From NCBI GenBank assembly GCA_002753135.1, contig PDZV01000016.1:1-64000 (forward strand): 64,000 nucleotides of DNA, in the 5' to 3' direction. The stretch is from Magnetococcales bacterium WMHbinv6. Its GTDB lineage: Bacteria; Pseudomonadota; Magnetococcia; Magnetococcales; Magnetaquicoccaceae. The notes beneath the pieces are model-generated. The model did no database searches, had not been told where the DNA came from, and saw only the letters and a list, made by a program, of their open reading frames with translations. This document shows, piece after piece, positions 45,542 through 55,615 of this stretch (positions are counted from its first letter, which is position 1; each line of letters starts with the position of its first letter). The position numbers were made by a program, and so were the translations under genes.

Positions 45542-47524
45542 ATGTTCGACGAAAAACCGAAAACTTTTCAGATCGATGCCCGCCGCCGTCTGCTGGTACT
45601 TGGTGGTGGTCTCGGCCTGCTCTTTTCGGCCCTCACCAGCCGCCTGTTTTATCTGCAACTGCTCAAAAGCGGCACCTTTCGCGATATGGCCGATGACAAC
45701 CGCATCAGCCTGCAACTGCTCTCTGCCTCGCGTGGCCGCATTTTTGACAGCCAGGGCCGCCTGCTGGTGGAAAATCATCCCGATTATCAACTGGTGGCCA
45801 TTCCCGAACTGGCCAGCCAGCATCTGCGCCGTTCTCCCCGGGATCGCAGCGGACTGATCCGCCTGTTGGAACTGTTGAAACCTCTGCTGCAACTTGATGA
45901 AAAAGAGATCCAATATGTTCTCAAACAAGCCAGCCGACAACGGGCCTTTCTCCCCCTGACCGTCAAAACCCACCTCACCTGGGAAGAGGTCAGCCTGGTG
46001 GAAACACGCATCCATGAGTTGCCCGGTGTTACCATCGAAGTGCAACCACAACGCCATTATCGCACCGGCACCCTGGCCTCGCACGCCATCGGCTATCTGG
46101 GCGAAGTGAATGAAAAAGATCAAAATCGCTTCTCTGACATTGATTTCCGCCCCGGTGATTTAATCGGCAAATCGGGCGTCGAACGGGCCATGGAACCCTC
46201 TTTGCGCGGCATGGATGGATTGCGAGAAATTGAAGTCAACGCCTATGGCCGCCAGGTACGGGAGTTGCGCCGCACCCCACCGCGCCCCGGACAGGATATT
46301 ACCCTGACCCTCGACATGGACCTGCAACAAGAGGCGGAGCGGGCCCTGACCGAATCATCCGGTGGCACCGGGGCCCTGGTGATGATGCGTCCCTACTCCG
46401 GCGAACTGCTGGTCATGGCCAGCCAGCCAGCCTACGATCCCAATCAATTTGTCAACGGTTTTACCCCAGAGGAGTGGAAACAGCTCAATCAGGATCCCAA
46501 CCGCCCCTTGATCAACAAGGCCATTCAAGGTCAATATCCCCCTGGCTCAACCTTCAAAATGGTGGTGGTGCTGGCCGCCCTGCGCCTGGGCAAACTCAGC
46601 GAGCATGACACCATCTATTGCCCCGGCTATACCACCCGCCAGGAGCATCGCTTTTACTGCTGGAAACTGCGCGGTCATGGCTCAGTCAGCCTGCATCAGG
46701 CTCTCGCCCAATCCTGCGATGTCTATTTTTATGAACTGGCTGAGCGGGTCGGCATCGACGCCATCCATCAACAGGCTCTCCGCCTTGGTCTGGGCAGCTT
46801 GACCGGTATCGCCCTGGAGGGGGAACGGGCTGGCCTGATCCCCTCCCGCGCCTGGAAAAAATCCACCCACAAAGCCGGTTGGTATCCCGGCGAAACCTTG
46901 ATCACCGCGATCGGCCAAGGGTATGTCCTCTCCACCCCGATGCAGTTGGCGGTGATGATTTCGGCCATCGCCAACGGTGGTGCGGTCTATCGCCCCTATC
47001 TGGTGAAACCGGAACGACCCGCGCCCAACCCAAGCGGGCAAAAAGCCGGTCCCGCTGCCATCGCCCCTCTTTGGCACAACCATTTTCGTCCCGAACAGAT
47101 GACCCTGGTCCATGCCGCATTGGAAGAGGTGGTCCACGGTGCCCTGGGCACCGCCCGTACCGCCAAGCTCAACGGTGTGCGCATGGCGGGCAAAACCGGC
47201 ACCTCACAGGTGGCCCGTCATCGCCGCACCCAAAGCGGTTCTCTGCTGAAAACCACCCAGCGCCGTCTGATGGACCACGCCATGTTTGTTGCCTACGCCC
47301 CGGCGCAACAACCAGAAATTGCCATCTCGGTGATCGTTGAACATGGCGGCGGCGGTGGCACCAACGCGGCACCGGTTGCCAAACGGGTCATGGATCTCTA
47401 CTTTGCCAAACAACGGGGGGAATCGCTGCCTGCCGCCAATCTGCCGGGCAGCACGCCTATGCAACCCAACCCGGATGACGAACTGGCCGAGGATCCCCCC
47501 GATGAAACTCCCGACCACCCTTAA
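45542..47524 (+). CDS. mrdA: Penicillin-binding protein 2 (elongasome transpeptidase)
   Basis: The 660-residue class B PBP has an N-terminal anchor (LLVLGGGLGLLFSALTSRLF), a pedestal domain (about 60-240) with RGRIFDSQGRLL, and a transpeptidase domain with the nucleophile in YPPGSTFKM (STFK), SCD (second motif) and KTGTS (third motif). It cross-links lateral-wall peptidoglycan together with RodA. ATG at 45542 (MFDEKPKTF) is used; upstream codons overlap mreD. The Pro-rich acidic tail (about 635-660) is longer than in E. coli. Confidence 0.96.
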   Translation: MFDEKPKTFQIDARRRLLVLGGGLGLLFSALTSRLFYLQLLKSGTFRDMADDNRISLQLLSASRGRIFDSQGRLLVENHPDYQLVAIPELASQHLRRSPRDRSGLIRLLELLKPLLQLDEKEIQYVLKQASRQRAFLPLTVKTHLTWEEVSLVETRIHELPGVTIEVQPQRHYRTGTLASHAIGYLGEVNEKDQNRFSDIDFRPGDLIGKSGVERAMEPSLRGMDGLREIEVNAYGRQVRELRRTPPRPGQDITLTLDMDLQQEAERALTESSGGTGALVMMRPYSGELLVMASQPAYDPNQFVNGFTPEEWKQLNQDPNRPLINKAIQGQYPPGSTFKMVVVLAALRLGKLSEHDTIYCPGYTTRQEHRFYCWKLRGHGSVSLHQALAQSCDVYFYELAERVGIDAIHQQALRLGLGSLTGIALEGERAGLIPSRAWKKSTHKAGWYPGETLITAIGQGYVLSTPMQLAVMISAIANGGAVYRPYLVKPERPAPNPSGQKAGPAAIAPLWHNHFRPEQMTLVHAALEEVVHGALGTARTAKLNGVRMAGKTGTSQVARHRRTQSGSLLKTTQRRLMDHAMFVAYAPAQQPEIAISVIVEHGGGGGTNAAPVAKRVMDLYFAKQRGESLPAANLPGSTPMQPNPDDELAEDPPDETPDHP

Positions 47525-47539
47525 ACAACGACACCACCC

Positions 47540-48784
47540 ATGCGGCCTGCCCTGACCCATCATAATCCGGTTACCGAACCGCCCATCCAGCCCGCCGACC
47601 CGGAGGATAAAACACGCAATCCGGTCGAAGGAGTGTTGAGTGTTGACGGTTCCACCACCCTGGGCTGGCAGGAACGCTGGCAACGTTTTCCCTGGAGTCT
47701 GGTCCTGCTGCTGACCCTCACTTCACTGATCGGCCTGGTGGTACTTTACTCAGCTGCCGGGGTCCACCTCAACCAACCGGAAAGCAACAGCAGCCAATAT
47801 CTGCTGCGTCAGGGAGGACGTTTTCTCCTGGGGTTGGGGCTGCTCTTTGTGGTGGCCATTGTCGGCAGTGAACGGGTCTATCGCCGTTACGCCTACCTGG
47901 CCTATGGCCTCACCCTGGCCCTGCTGGTGGCCGTTTTTCTGTTTGGCAGCATCAGCATGGGTGCCCGCCGCTGGCTCGATATCGGCTTCATGCGACTGCA
48001 ACCGTCGGAATTGATGAAGGTCACCCTGGTATTGGCCCTGGCCCGCTATTACCACGACCGCGCCGTGGTCTCTGGCTTTGGTTTGCGCGACCTGGCCGTT
48101 CCCTTGCTTTTGATCGTGCTGCCGGTGGGCCTGATCCTGAAACAGCCCGACCTCGGCACCGCCATCATCATTGCCACCGTCGGCACGGTGGTGATCGTCA
48201 TCGCCGGGCTTTCCTGGAAAATGATCGCCCTCTCTTTCTGTCTGCTGGCTGCCGGTCTGCCCATCGCCTGGAACGGCCTGCACGACTATCAGCGACAGCG
48301 GGTCTATACCCTCTTCTTTCCAGAACACGATCCTCTCGGTTCCGGCTACCACATCATTCAATCAAAAATTGCCGTCGGCTCTGGCGGTTTTCTCGGCAAA
48401 GGGTTTCTCAACGGCAGCCAAAGCCATCTGGATTTTCTGCCGGAGCGCCATACCGACTTTATTTTTTCGGTACTTGCCGAAGAGTGGGGCTTTGTCGGCT
48501 GTATTACCCTGATCACCCTGTACCTGTTGATCACCGCCCGCGGCCTGTTGATCGCCGCCTCGGCGCAACACCGGTTCGGCCTGTTGACCGCCGTGGGCTT
48601 TATTGCCCTTTTTTCATTTCAGGTGGTCATCAATATTGGTATGGTTATCGGCCTGCTGCCGGTGGTCGGCATCCCGCTGCCGCTGATCAGCTACGGCGGC
48701 AGTTCGATGATTACCCTGCTTTTTTCCATGGGACTGATTGCCCATGTTGCCATCTACGCCAAACATCACCGTAAAACCATCTGA
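47540..48784 (+). CDS. rodA: Peptidoglycan glycosyltransferase RodA (SEDS)
   Basis: The 414-residue SEDS protein has about ten membrane segments and a 40-residue polar N-terminal extension. Conserved loops are the KQPDLGTAI loop, [21 protein letters not shown] and [11 protein letters not shown]. RodA polymerises lipid II and pairs with PBP2, encoded 16 bases upstream. lpxD starts 15 bases later. Confidence 0.96.
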   Translation: MRPALTHHNPVTEPPIQPADPEDKTRNPVEGVLSVDGSTTLGWQERWQRFPWSLVLLLTLTSLIGLVVLYSAAGVHLNQPESNSSQYLLRQGGRFLLGLGLLFVVAIVGSERVYRRYAYLAYGLTLALLVAVFLFGSISMGARRWLDIGFMRLQPSELMKVTLVLALARYYHDRAVVSGFGLRDLAVPLLLIVLPVGLILKQPDLGTAIIIATVGTVVIVIAGLSWKMIALSFCLLAAGLPIAWNGLHDYQRQRVYTLFFPEHDPLGSGYHIIQSKIAVGSGGFLGKGFLNGSQSHLDFLPERHTDFIFSVLAEEWGFVGCITLITLYLLITARGLLIAASAQHRFGLLTAVGFIALFSFQVVINIGMVIGLLPVVGIPLPLISYGGSSMITLLFSMGLIAHVAIYAKHHRKTI

Positions 48785-48798
48785 CAGGATGCCTCGCC

Positions 48799-49776
48799 AT
48801 GAAACTCAGCCAACTGGCGCAACACTTCAGCCTGACCCCGCCCTCCCTCGATGCCGAGTTCAACGATGTCGCTCCGCTGCAGGAGGCCGGACAGCATCAC
48901 CTCTCTTTCATCAGCGACCGTAAATGGCTCGAGCCGCTGTTGTCCGGCCAGGCCCAGGCGGCGGCCTATCTGCTGCCGGCAGAACTGGCCCCGGCATTGC
49001 AGCAAGCCGCCATTCCGCACCTGGTCACCCCCACCCCGGCCTGGCATATCGCCAGCGCCGGGGTGTTGCTCGGGCGTCACACCCTCACCGTACCCGGCAT
49101 CCATGCCAGCGCCAGCATTGATCCTTCGGCCCGTCTGGCCCCTGGCGTGACGGTCGGTGCCAAAGCGGTGATCGAGGCGGAAGCGGTCATTGGTGCCGAT
49201 ACCGTCATCCACGCCGGGGCCGTGATTCACCAGCGGAGCCAAATCGGTGCCCGCTGCATCATCGGCAGCAACAGCGTCATCGGCTTTGACGGTTTCGGTT
49301 ATGAATATGCCCAGGGCGGCCATCAGAAAATTTCCCACCTCGGCACTGTGATCATCGAGGATGATGTGGAGATTGGGGCCAATACCACCATCGATCGGGC
49401 CCGTTTCGGTGCCACCCGCATCGGTTGTGGCAGCAAAATCGACAACCTGGTGCAAATTGCCCACAACGTGGAGATCGGACGCCATTGTCTGATCGTCGCC
49501 CAAGTCGGCATTGCCGGCTCCTGCCGCCTCGAAGATGGTGTCATTCTGGCCGGACAGGCCGGTCTGGTACCCCATGTCACCATTGGTCGCGGTGCCCGCG
49601 TCGCCGCCGCCACCGGTGTGGCGGGCAGTGTCCCCGCCGGGGTTACCTGGTCTGGCTGGTATGGACAGAATCATCGCGACAACATGAGCCAACTGGCCGC
49701 GTTGCGGGCCTTGCCTGCCTTCATGAAAAAGGTCCACTCCTTTTTGAAGCAGTGGGAAAAAGCGCCCACAGAGTAG
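48799..49776 (+). CDS. lpxD: UDP-3-O-acylglucosamine N-acyltransferase
   Basis: The 325-residue protein has an N-terminal uridine-binding domain (about 1-100; [20 protein letters not shown]) and a left-handed beta-helix of hexapeptide repeats (about 100-290), with the catalytic histidine in [19 protein letters not shown]. LpxD adds the second acyl chain in lipid A synthesis, which confirms an outer membrane. Unusually it is in the shape operon, not with lpxA/fabZ/bamA. Confidence 0.95.
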   Translation: MKLSQLAQHFSLTPPSLDAEFNDVAPLQEAGQHHLSFISDRKWLEPLLSGQAQAAAYLLPAELAPALQQAAIPHLVTPTPAWHIASAGVLLGRHTLTVPGIHASASIDPSARLAPGVTVGAKAVIEAEAVIGADTVIHAGAVIHQRSQIGARCIIGSNSVIGFDGFGYEYAQGGHQKISHLGTVIIEDDVEIGANTTIDRARFGATRIGCGSKIDNLVQIAHNVEIGRHCLIVAQVGIAGSCRLEDGVILAGQAGLVPHVTIGRGARVAAATGVAGSVPAGVTWSGWYGQNHRDNMSQLAALRALPAFMKKVHSFLKQWEKAPTE

Positions 49777-49784
49777 GATCCGGC

Positions 49785-50387
49785 ATGAAAAAACGCAAAG
49801 ACCAGAATGATGCTCCTCTGGTCACGGTGGTGCTGCTCAGCTATCAACGCGCCCCGTATACTGATCGTACCCTGCAGGCATTGACCACGCTTGATGCCGG
49901 GGTTGATTTTGAATTGATCGTCGTCGATAACGGCTCCGAACCCGCCAGCGTGGCCGCGCTGCAGGCCTGGAATGCCAGCGGGTTGATCGATCAACTGATT
50001 CTGCTGCCAGACAATCTGGGCACCTCTGCCGGTTTCAACACCGGCTTTGCCCAGGCCCATCCACACAGCCGCTTTTTGACCAAGCTGGACAACGATATTC
50101 TCCTTCTTTCCGCCAACTGGTTGCGTGAAATTGTGGATACATTGGTCATTCGATTGCGACTTGGTGTGAGCAACGGACAAACAAAAAGCCCCTTGGGATC
50201 GGCCTTATCCAGGATAGAGCTGGATCAGAGGCGTCGCCAAGGGGCAGTTGGATCACGACACACCATAACACCTTCCCGCCAAGCGGCTGGCTGGATAAAG
50301 GGGCGTCAGGAGCCCAGCAAAAACAACTTGGACATCTTGCTTGTCTTTTGCTCCCCCTGCGTCGTTGCAAAAACGTTTACATACTAA
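49785..50387 (+). pseudogene. Family 2 glycosyltransferase gene truncated after about 120 residues
   Basis: The start is a normal GT2 domain: VTVVLLSYQRAPYTDRTLQALTT, LIVVDNGSEP, NLGTSAGFNTGFAQA and TKLDNDILL, including the first DxD-like acid. After about residue 122 (position 50150) the reading changes to polar, repeat-like sequence and the frame ends at 50387 inside an inverted-repeat element. A GT2 should have at least 100 more residues. I infer that an insertion or rearrangement removed the 3' end. The promoter and translation signals (aggatccggc) remain. Confidence 0.65.
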
Positions 50388-50467
50388 AAGTATGCGCTCG
50401 TTTTTGCGCCTGGCAGAAGGAGCAAAATCCGGCGCAATCTGCACAAGTTATTTTCGCCAGGCTCCTT
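50307..50467. repeat. Large imperfect inverted repeat with palindromic core
   Basis: Outer arms of about 46 bases (ggagcccagcaaaaacaact... and its partner ending ...ttttcgccaggctcc) flank a core catactaaaagtatg (50380-50394), itself bracketed by gcaaaaacg and cgtttttgc. The whole could fold into a long hairpin or cruciform. It lies between the truncated glycosyltransferase and the stop of a chemoreceptor, with no transposase. I infer a non-autonomous repeat element. Confidence 0.6.
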
Positions 50468-52145
50468 ACTCTTCGTCGAAGTGACTCAGTTGCAAGGCAG
50501 AACCGCGTCCGGAACGATGGCCGCCACCTGTCTGGTTGGTATGGAAAAAGGCAATGGTGGTACGCAAATGTTCTGCTTGCTCTGATAATTTTTCTGCGGT
50601 CGAAGCCAACTCACCGGAAGCACTGGCATTTTGCTGAATGACCTGATCCAGGGATTGAATCGCCTGGTTAACCTGCATTGCCCCCTGGGCCTGTTCACGG
50701 CTGGAGGTGGCAATCTCTTGCACCAGATCGGAGGTACGCTGAATATCCGGCACCAGATTGGCCAGACGGGTACCGGCTTTTTCGGCCACCATTTTGCTGT
50801 GACCGGCCAAATGGGTGATCTCTCCGGCGGCAACCTGGCTGCGCTCGGCCAGTTTGCGCACCTCGGCGGCCACCACCGCAAACCCTTTGCCATGCTCACC
50901 TGCCCGCGCCGCTTCAATGGCGGCATTAAGGGCCAACAGGTTGGTCTGGCGAGCAATCTCTTCAATGCTGGAAATTTTACCGGCAATCTCCTTCATCGCC
51001 GATACCGCTTCGGCAACCGCCTGGCCGCTCTCCTGGGCATCCTTGTTGGCTGAGACGGCAATCTGTTCGGTGGCCGTGGCATTTTCCGTATTGGTGGCAA
51101 TATTGGCCGTCATCTGCTCCATGGCAGAGGAGGTCTCCTCAATTGAAGCCGCCTGGTTGCTCGCCCCTTCCGAGACCACATGTGAGGTGGAGACCAAATT
51201 GCGGCTGCCATCTGCCACCAACTCGGCTGAATGATGCACCTCGCTGACCACTTCACGCAATTTTTCCGACATCCGTTGCAACGCTTCACCCATGCGGCCC
51301 ACCTCATCCTGACCGCTGATTTTGATCGTCACATCCAGATCGCCGCTGGCCATCGAAGACAAAGCAGTGGCCATCTGTTGCACCGGTTCGACGATCAACT
51401 TGCGCACCATGCCGGTAAACAGCAAAAAGCCGACCACAAAAACCGTACCTGCCGCCAGCACCATTTGCATCAGAATTTCATTTTTGGCACTGCTCAACTC
51501 CGACAAGGGCGATGAGATCATGATGGCTCCCACCTGTTGATCCACCCGCCAATCCTCTTGATCAAAGCCAAACCAGTCCATTTTCTGTTTGTTGCCGTGA
51601 CACTCCAGACACCCCTCATCAGCGCGAATTTCACGCATGAAAACAAATTGACCACTGGCCTCATCCGCCCGGGCCAACTCTTTTTTGCCGCCACGGCTCA
51701 ACTCATCGAGCAGTGCCAACTCACTGGAAGTGCCCTGAGCCTTCGGATCACGGGGCCGGTCCCGTTTGAAAACCCGCACCCCCATGTGGCTGTTATCCAT
51801 GGCTGCTTTGACCGCCTCCAGCATGCGAATCACCGGAATGGTCCGGTGCAGGTTGGTCTGCCGGGCACACTGCAAACGGGCTTCCGTAGAGGCAGCTTTG
51901 CGGCACTCTTTGGCTTGGGTGAAGGCATCAGAAGAGATCAACTCATCTTTCCATGCCCGCCCCATGGCCACGCGCACATTGTGTCCAGCATCCAAGGCGG
52001 CCTGCGCCGTCGAGGCCTTCCGCGATTCAAAGGATTCTACCGCGTCTTTGATATGCAGATAACCCAACACAAAAATGGCCAGCATAAACAGTATGGTAAA
52101 CAGAATGATCAATTTCTGTCCGATACTCATGGCGGAAAAATTCAT
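50466..52145 (-). CDS. Chemoreceptor with a periplasmic c-haem (DUF3365/Tll0287-like) sensor domain
   Basis: The 559-residue protein has a transmembrane segment at 10-32, a periplasmic domain (about 33-225) carrying CLECH (179-183), a haem c attachment motif, and a second transmembrane segment at about 230-250. Then come a HAMP domain ([20 protein letters not shown]) and a methyl-accepting signalling domain with the invariant hairpin tip [20 protein letters not shown]. The DUF3365-type domain with haem is a likely redox or gas sensor, as in DcrA-like receptors. ATG with aggtaggtcgcc upstream. It ends inside the inverted-repeat element. Confidence 0.9.
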   Translation of the reverse strand: MNFSAMSIGQKLIILFTILFMLAIFVLGYLHIKDAVESFESRKASTAQAALDAGHNVRVAMGRAWKDELISSDAFTQAKECRKAASTEARLQCARQTNLHRTIPVIRMLEAVKAAMDNSHMGVRVFKRDRPRDPKAQGTSSELALLDELSRGGKKELARADEASGQFVFMREIRADEGCLECHGNKQKMDWFGFDQEDWRVDQQVGAIMISSPLSELSSAKNEILMQMVLAAGTVFVVGFLLFTGMVRKLIVEPVQQMATALSSMASGDLDVTIKISGQDEVGRMGEALQRMSEKLREVVSEVHHSAELVADGSRNLVSTSHVVSEGASNQAASIEETSSAMEQMTANIATNTENATATEQIAVSANKDAQESGQAVAEAVSAMKEIAGKISSIEEIARQTNLLALNAAIEAARAGEHGKGFAVVAAEVRKLAERSQVAAGEITHLAGHSKMVAEKAGTRLANLVPDIQRTSDLVQEIATSSREQAQGAMQVNQAIQSLDQVIQQNASASGELASTAEKLSEQAEHLRTTIAFFHTNQTGGGHRSGRGSALQLSHFDEE

Positions 52146-52288
52146 GGCGACCTACCTTATGTTGGGGATACATATTGGAAATACAAAGACAATCAGTAAT
52201 GGAAAACCGCCTCATTCTAGCAAACAAACTCATTATAAAAAAGGAAAAAGCGTGCAACACACAAGGCTATTTTGACAAATATGGCCTG

Positions 52289-53119
52289 TCAGCCCTGCTG
52301 CACGGTAAACGGGCGGCGATGCTGCAAACAGGGGATGCGCTGCCGATTTTGGGCGATGCGCTCCGCTTGCAGTTCGGCCACAACAAATCCGGGACCTTCC
52401 GGGCAGTGGGCTACCACCTGGCCCCAGGGTTCAACAATCAGCGAATGGCCATGGGTGCGGCGACCGTTGGCATGATGGCCTCCCTGCCCGGCGGCCAGAA
52501 TATAAGCAAAATTTTCAATGGCGCGCGCCCGCAACAGCACCTCCCAGTGAGCCTGACCGGTCACTTGCGTAAAGGCGGCTGGAACAGTGATCAGTTCGGC
52601 ACCGGCCATTGCCAAAGCGGAAAACAGCTCCGGAAACCGCAGATCATAACAGATGGTCAAACCCAAACGACCAAACGGTGTCGCCACCACCACCGCCTTC
52701 TCTCCGGCTGCGACCCAATCCGATTCGCGGTAGGGGATCTCGCCGCCCAGATCCACATCAAACAGATGAATTTTATCATAACGGGCCCGAATCTGCCCTG
52801 TCTCATCGAACACAAAACAGCTGTTGCTCATCCGTTCCGATCCTTCCAGACGGATGGCAATCGAACCGCCCACCACCCAGACCCGGTGCCGGGCGGCAAA
52901 CTCTTGCAAAAACTGTAAACTGGGACTGGCAGCGACATTCTCCCGATGGGCCAGTTTTTCTTCATCACTGCGCCCCATAAAGGAAAAATTCTCCGGCAAC
53001 ACCAATAATCCGGCCCCTTGACGCACGGCAGCGCTCATCCATCGCTCCGCCTCAGCCAAATTGTGCGCCCGATCCGGCGAAGAACAGAGTTGAATGACCG
53101 CTGCCCGCTGCCCGCTCAT
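52289..53119 (-). CDS. Carbon-nitrogen hydrolase (Nit1-type, probable deaminated-glutathione amidase)
   Basis: The 276-residue nitrilase-family amidase has the triad Glu43 (LPENFSFMG), Lys116 (ARYDKIHLFDVDL) and Cys157 (LTICYDLRFPEL). The DKIHLFDVD and RFPELFSAL segments are those of Nit1/YbeM-like enzymes, which repair deaminated glutathione. Adjacent glutaredoxin supports a glutathione link. It overlaps grxC by 4 bases. Confidence 0.88.
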   Translation of the reverse strand: MSGQRAAVIQLCSSPDRAHNLAEAERWMSAAVRQGAGLLVLPENFSFMGRSDEEKLAHRENVAASPSLQFLQEFAARHRVWVVGGSIAIRLEGSERMSNSCFVFDETGQIRARYDKIHLFDVDLGGEIPYRESDWVAAGEKAVVVATPFGRLGLTICYDLRFPELFSALAMAGAELITVPAAFTQVTGQAHWEVLLRARAIENFAYILAAGQGGHHANGRRTHGHSLIVEPWGQVVAHCPEGPGFVVAELQAERIAQNRQRIPCLQHRRPFTVQQG

Positions 53120-53373
53120 TTTGCCAACAATCCATCCAACTCGCCGGTGGCTTCCAACTCATGCAGGTCATCACAGCCACCCACATGCTGCCCGTTGATA
53201 AAAATTTGCGGCACCGTGCGCCGTCCGTTGGCCAGAGAGATCATCTCCTCCCGCCGCTCGGGCTGTTCGGTCAAATTGATCTCCTGAAATGCAACCTGTT
53301 TTTTGCTCAACAACGCCTTGGCCCGAATGCAAAACGGGCACACCGTGGTCGAATAAATCACAACTTCAGCCAT
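53116..53373 (-). CDS. grxC: Glutaredoxin 3
   Basis: The 85-residue protein has a dithiol active site CPFC (TTVCPFCIRA), the cis-proline TVPQIFI and the glutathione-binding GGCDDL. It reduces disulfides using glutathione. It is coupled by overlaps to comF upstream (1 base) and the Nit hydrolase downstream (4 bases). Confidence 0.94.
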   Translation of the reverse strand: MAEVVIYSTTVCPFCIRAKALLSKKQVAFQEINLTEQPERREEMISLANGRRTVPQIFINGQHVGGCDDLHELEATGELDGLLAK

Positions 53374-54161
53374 TACCAGCTCCTTGAATCGGTAAGAATC
53401 GAATAATCCACACTCCCTGCCGGTGCCCCTGTCAGCTCCCGTTGCACCACTGCCAGACAGACTACCACCACCCGTCCGGCCCCTGCCTGCTTCAATGCCC
53501 GGACCGCCGACTGCATCGTCGCTCCGGTGGTATAGACATCATCCAACAACAGCAGATCCTTGCCCGCCACCAACGCCGACTCAACCCGAAACGCGTCGCG
53601 GAGATTGACAGCCCGCTCGACGGCACTTAAACGGGTTTGCGGTTTGGTGCGTTTGATACGACGCAAGGCCCGGGTCTGCAACGGCACATGCAAACGTCTG
53701 GCCACTGTCGCCGCCAATAAGGCCGACTGATTGTATCGGCGGCGCAACAGACGCAACGGATGCAAAGGAACCGGCAACACCAGTGCCGGCGTTTCCCATT
53801 GCAAGCTGTTGCCCAGGCGCTGCCACAGCAGCCAACCCAACGTCCTGGCCCACTCTGGACGATCCGCAAACTTCAGACCGATGAGCCAGGAGGCGATGGG
53901 GTCGTCATAGCTGAAGGCAAAATAGGTGGCGTCGGCATGCTGCTCTGGCTCTGCCAGACAGTGGCCACACCCCTGGCTGACGTGCGCCGTACGCTGCCCG
54001 CAGCGCAGGCAATAACAGTCCGGGGAAGCAGGCAAGGTTGTCATGCAGGGGAGGCACAACTGGTCCACCGCCTCTGTCTTCTGTCGGCAGAGCAGACATT
54101 CGGCTGGAAAAAGAGCCTCCAGAAAATAACGCCACCCTCTCTGCCACCACCCCCCGTTCAC
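53373..54161 (-). CDS. comF: ComF family phosphoribosyltransferase-like protein
   Basis: The 262-residue protein has a four-cysteine zinc ribbon at the N-terminus (CLLCRQ..., LCLPC, CLRCG, CGHC) and a phosphoribosyltransferase-like domain (VPVPLHPLRLLRRRYNQSALLA; DLLLLDDVYTTGATMQSAVRAL). ComF is involved in DNA uptake or handling; the PRTase activity is unproven. GTG at 54161 is preferred with ggagg 6 bases before. It starts the comF-grxC-Nit operon, divergent from the cheW pair. Confidence 0.88.
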   Translation of the reverse strand: MNGGWWQRGWRYFLEALFPAECLLCRQKTEAVDQLCLPCMTTLPASPDCYCLRCGQRTAHVSQGCGHCLAEPEQHADATYFAFSYDDPIASWLIGLKFADRPEWARTLGWLLWQRLGNSLQWETPALVLPVPLHPLRLLRRRYNQSALLAATVARRLHVPLQTRALRRIKRTKPQTRLSAVERAVNLRDAFRVESALVAGKDLLLLDDVYTTGATMQSAVRALKQAGAGRVVVVCLAVVQRELTGAPAGSVDYSILTDSRSW

Positions 54162-54317
54162 CCTCTCCCTCCGACCCCTCCTCGGCACGACAGGCCAACG
54201 ACACAAAAAAGGGTAGCCCGCGCATTTTACGCTGGCAATCCTTCTGCAACCGTTGTAGCTTGCTCAGAGCAGATCGTCCATTCTTTTTTTCTCAGACCAG
54301 CGATCCGACGCCGCCCC

Positions 54318-54857
54318 ATGAACGCAAACCACACCCCATCCTATCCAGAGATTCTCCTGCAGGCCACCGAACTGCGCCAACAGGATCAAATTGTCAACGT
54401 CGACGAAGAGACGCAACAACTGGTTATTTTTCGTTTATCGGACAACACCTTCGCCATTCCCGGCCACGCGGTGCGCGAACTGCTGCCGGTGGGCGAAATT
54501 GTCGCTGTGCCTGGCAGTTCCCCCCTCTTTCTCGGCGTTGTGCCCGTACGCGGCGAAATTGTTTCGGTCCTCGACCCAGCCCGTCTGTTGCACCTGCTGC
54601 CAGCGACCACCTCCTCGGCCCGCAATCGCCGCAGTCGCATCCTGATCATACAAAAAGAGGAGAGAAACACCGGCATGCTGGTCGATGCCGTCGAAGATAT
54701 TCGTGAGTTTCCCAAAAGCGCCCTGCAAACGCAACCAGCCACCCTCAGTGCCGAGCTGGAAAAATTATGCGCTGGCCAGTTGCTGTTTGACAATCAGCCC
54801 ACCCCCCTGCTGGATGTGGAAGCCTTTTTCCAAACCCTGCAGGAGCTGTGTACGTGA
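54318..54857 (+). CDS. cheW: CheW chemotaxis coupling protein
   Basis: The 179-residue protein has the CheW double barrel: QQLVIFRLSDNTFAIPGHAVREL, LFLGVVPVRGEIVSVLDPARLL, and GMLVDAVEDIREFPKSAL, followed by the closing strand PTPLLDVEAFF. CheW couples receptors to the kinase CheA. The N-terminal extension is about 30 residues. It overlaps the next gene by 4 bases. Confidence 0.9.
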   Translation: MNANHTPSYPEILLQATELRQQDQIVNVDEETQQLVIFRLSDNTFAIPGHAVRELLPVGEIVAVPGSSPLFLGVVPVRGEIVSVLDPARLLHLLPATTSSARNRRSRILIIQKEERNTGMLVDAVEDIREFPKSALQTQPATLSAELEKLCAGQLLFDNQPTPLLDVEAFFQTLQELCT

Positions 54858-55276
54858 GCGGGGCAAGCCCCTCTCAGGAACTGCTCATCCTGCTCTTTGC
54901 CTGCCGGGAGAGTCGACTCGGCATTGAGGCCAGACAGGTGGCCCGCACTCTGCGCTGGCAGGAAGGGGTGGCGATAAACAATTTTAGTTATTTTCATCAG
55001 CAGATCGACTGGCAGGAGGAGCCGCCACCCTATAGCGACCCATTTCTGCTCTTTCCTGCCCCACAACTGCAGCGGCAAGGGAGTTTGCTGGTGGACCGTC
55101 TGCAGGGGTTGCTGGCCGTGCCCTACCGGCAGCTGCGACCCTGGCCACCCGGTCTGATCCCGCGCCAGAACCGCAACCCCTACTGGGCCATTGCCCTCCC
55201 CGCCTCCGGCCCGATTCTGCTGCTCGATCTGGCGGTGTTGCTGCCCCCTGCCGTCAGCGGGTCGGCGTCAGATTGA
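54854..55276 (+). CDS. Divergent CheW-like protein
   Basis: The 140-residue protein keeps the CheW rhythm: LLILLFACRESRLGIEARQV (strands 1-2), a long variable central part, then LLVDRLQGLLAVPY and a terminal ILLLDLAVLLP. The RGxIxPxxDL middle motif is missing, so it is not a standard CheW. GTG at 54854 overlaps the cheW stop (GTGA), with aggag 8 bases upstream. I infer a second, modified coupling or adaptor protein. Confidence 0.55.
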   Translation: MSGASPSQELLILLFACRESRLGIEARQVARTLRWQEGVAINNFSYFHQQIDWQEEPPPYSDPFLLFPAPQLQRQGSLLVDRLQGLLAVPYRQLRPWPPGLIPRQNRNPYWAIALPASGPILLLDLAVLLPPAVSGSASD

Positions 55277-55577
55277 TCCCTCTCTGCCTTTTTTCATCTT
55301 TCGGTAAAGCAAAAAAAGGGCTGAATCGCGCATATCCAGAACCAGCCAGGCTCCAAATCAGGCGAAACAGCCATAATCCGGCCAACACCCCGCCAAGCAG
55401 CAGATGTCGATCCAACTGCCAAGCCGGATCCAGCCAGCCAGAGAGCAAACAGGCCAACACCAACCCGGTCACCATCCAGTGAAAAAAACGGATGGGACGA
55501 TCCCACACCTCCAACTCCGCCCGAGCGCAGCTGCGCAAATAGAGCAACAAACGCCGACGCCAATACTGCTGTGCCAC
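55254..55577 (-). CDS. Truncated cytochrome b561-like membrane protein
   Basis: The 107-residue protein has the opening of a di-haem cytochrome b561/hydrogenase b-subunit: VWDRPIRFFHWMVTGLVLAC with the first haem histidine, then a second segment LLGGVLAGLWLFRLIWSLAGS and the usual YARFSPF. Full members continue with GHNPxGxxxx and two more helices; these are absent and the frame stops after a polar tail. It is either a truncated remnant or a short partner. GTG 55577 has aagga 7 bases upstream, and the gene follows the universal stress gene. Confidence 0.6.
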   Translation of the reverse strand: MAQQYWRRRLLLYLRSCARAELEVWDRPIRFFHWMVTGLVLACLLSGWLDPAWQLDRHLLLGGVLAGLWLFRLIWSLAGSGYARFSPFFALPKDEKRQRGINLTPTR

Positions 55578-55615
55578 GCTTTTATCCTTGTTCGCAACGG
55601 AGAGTTGCCTGCCGG

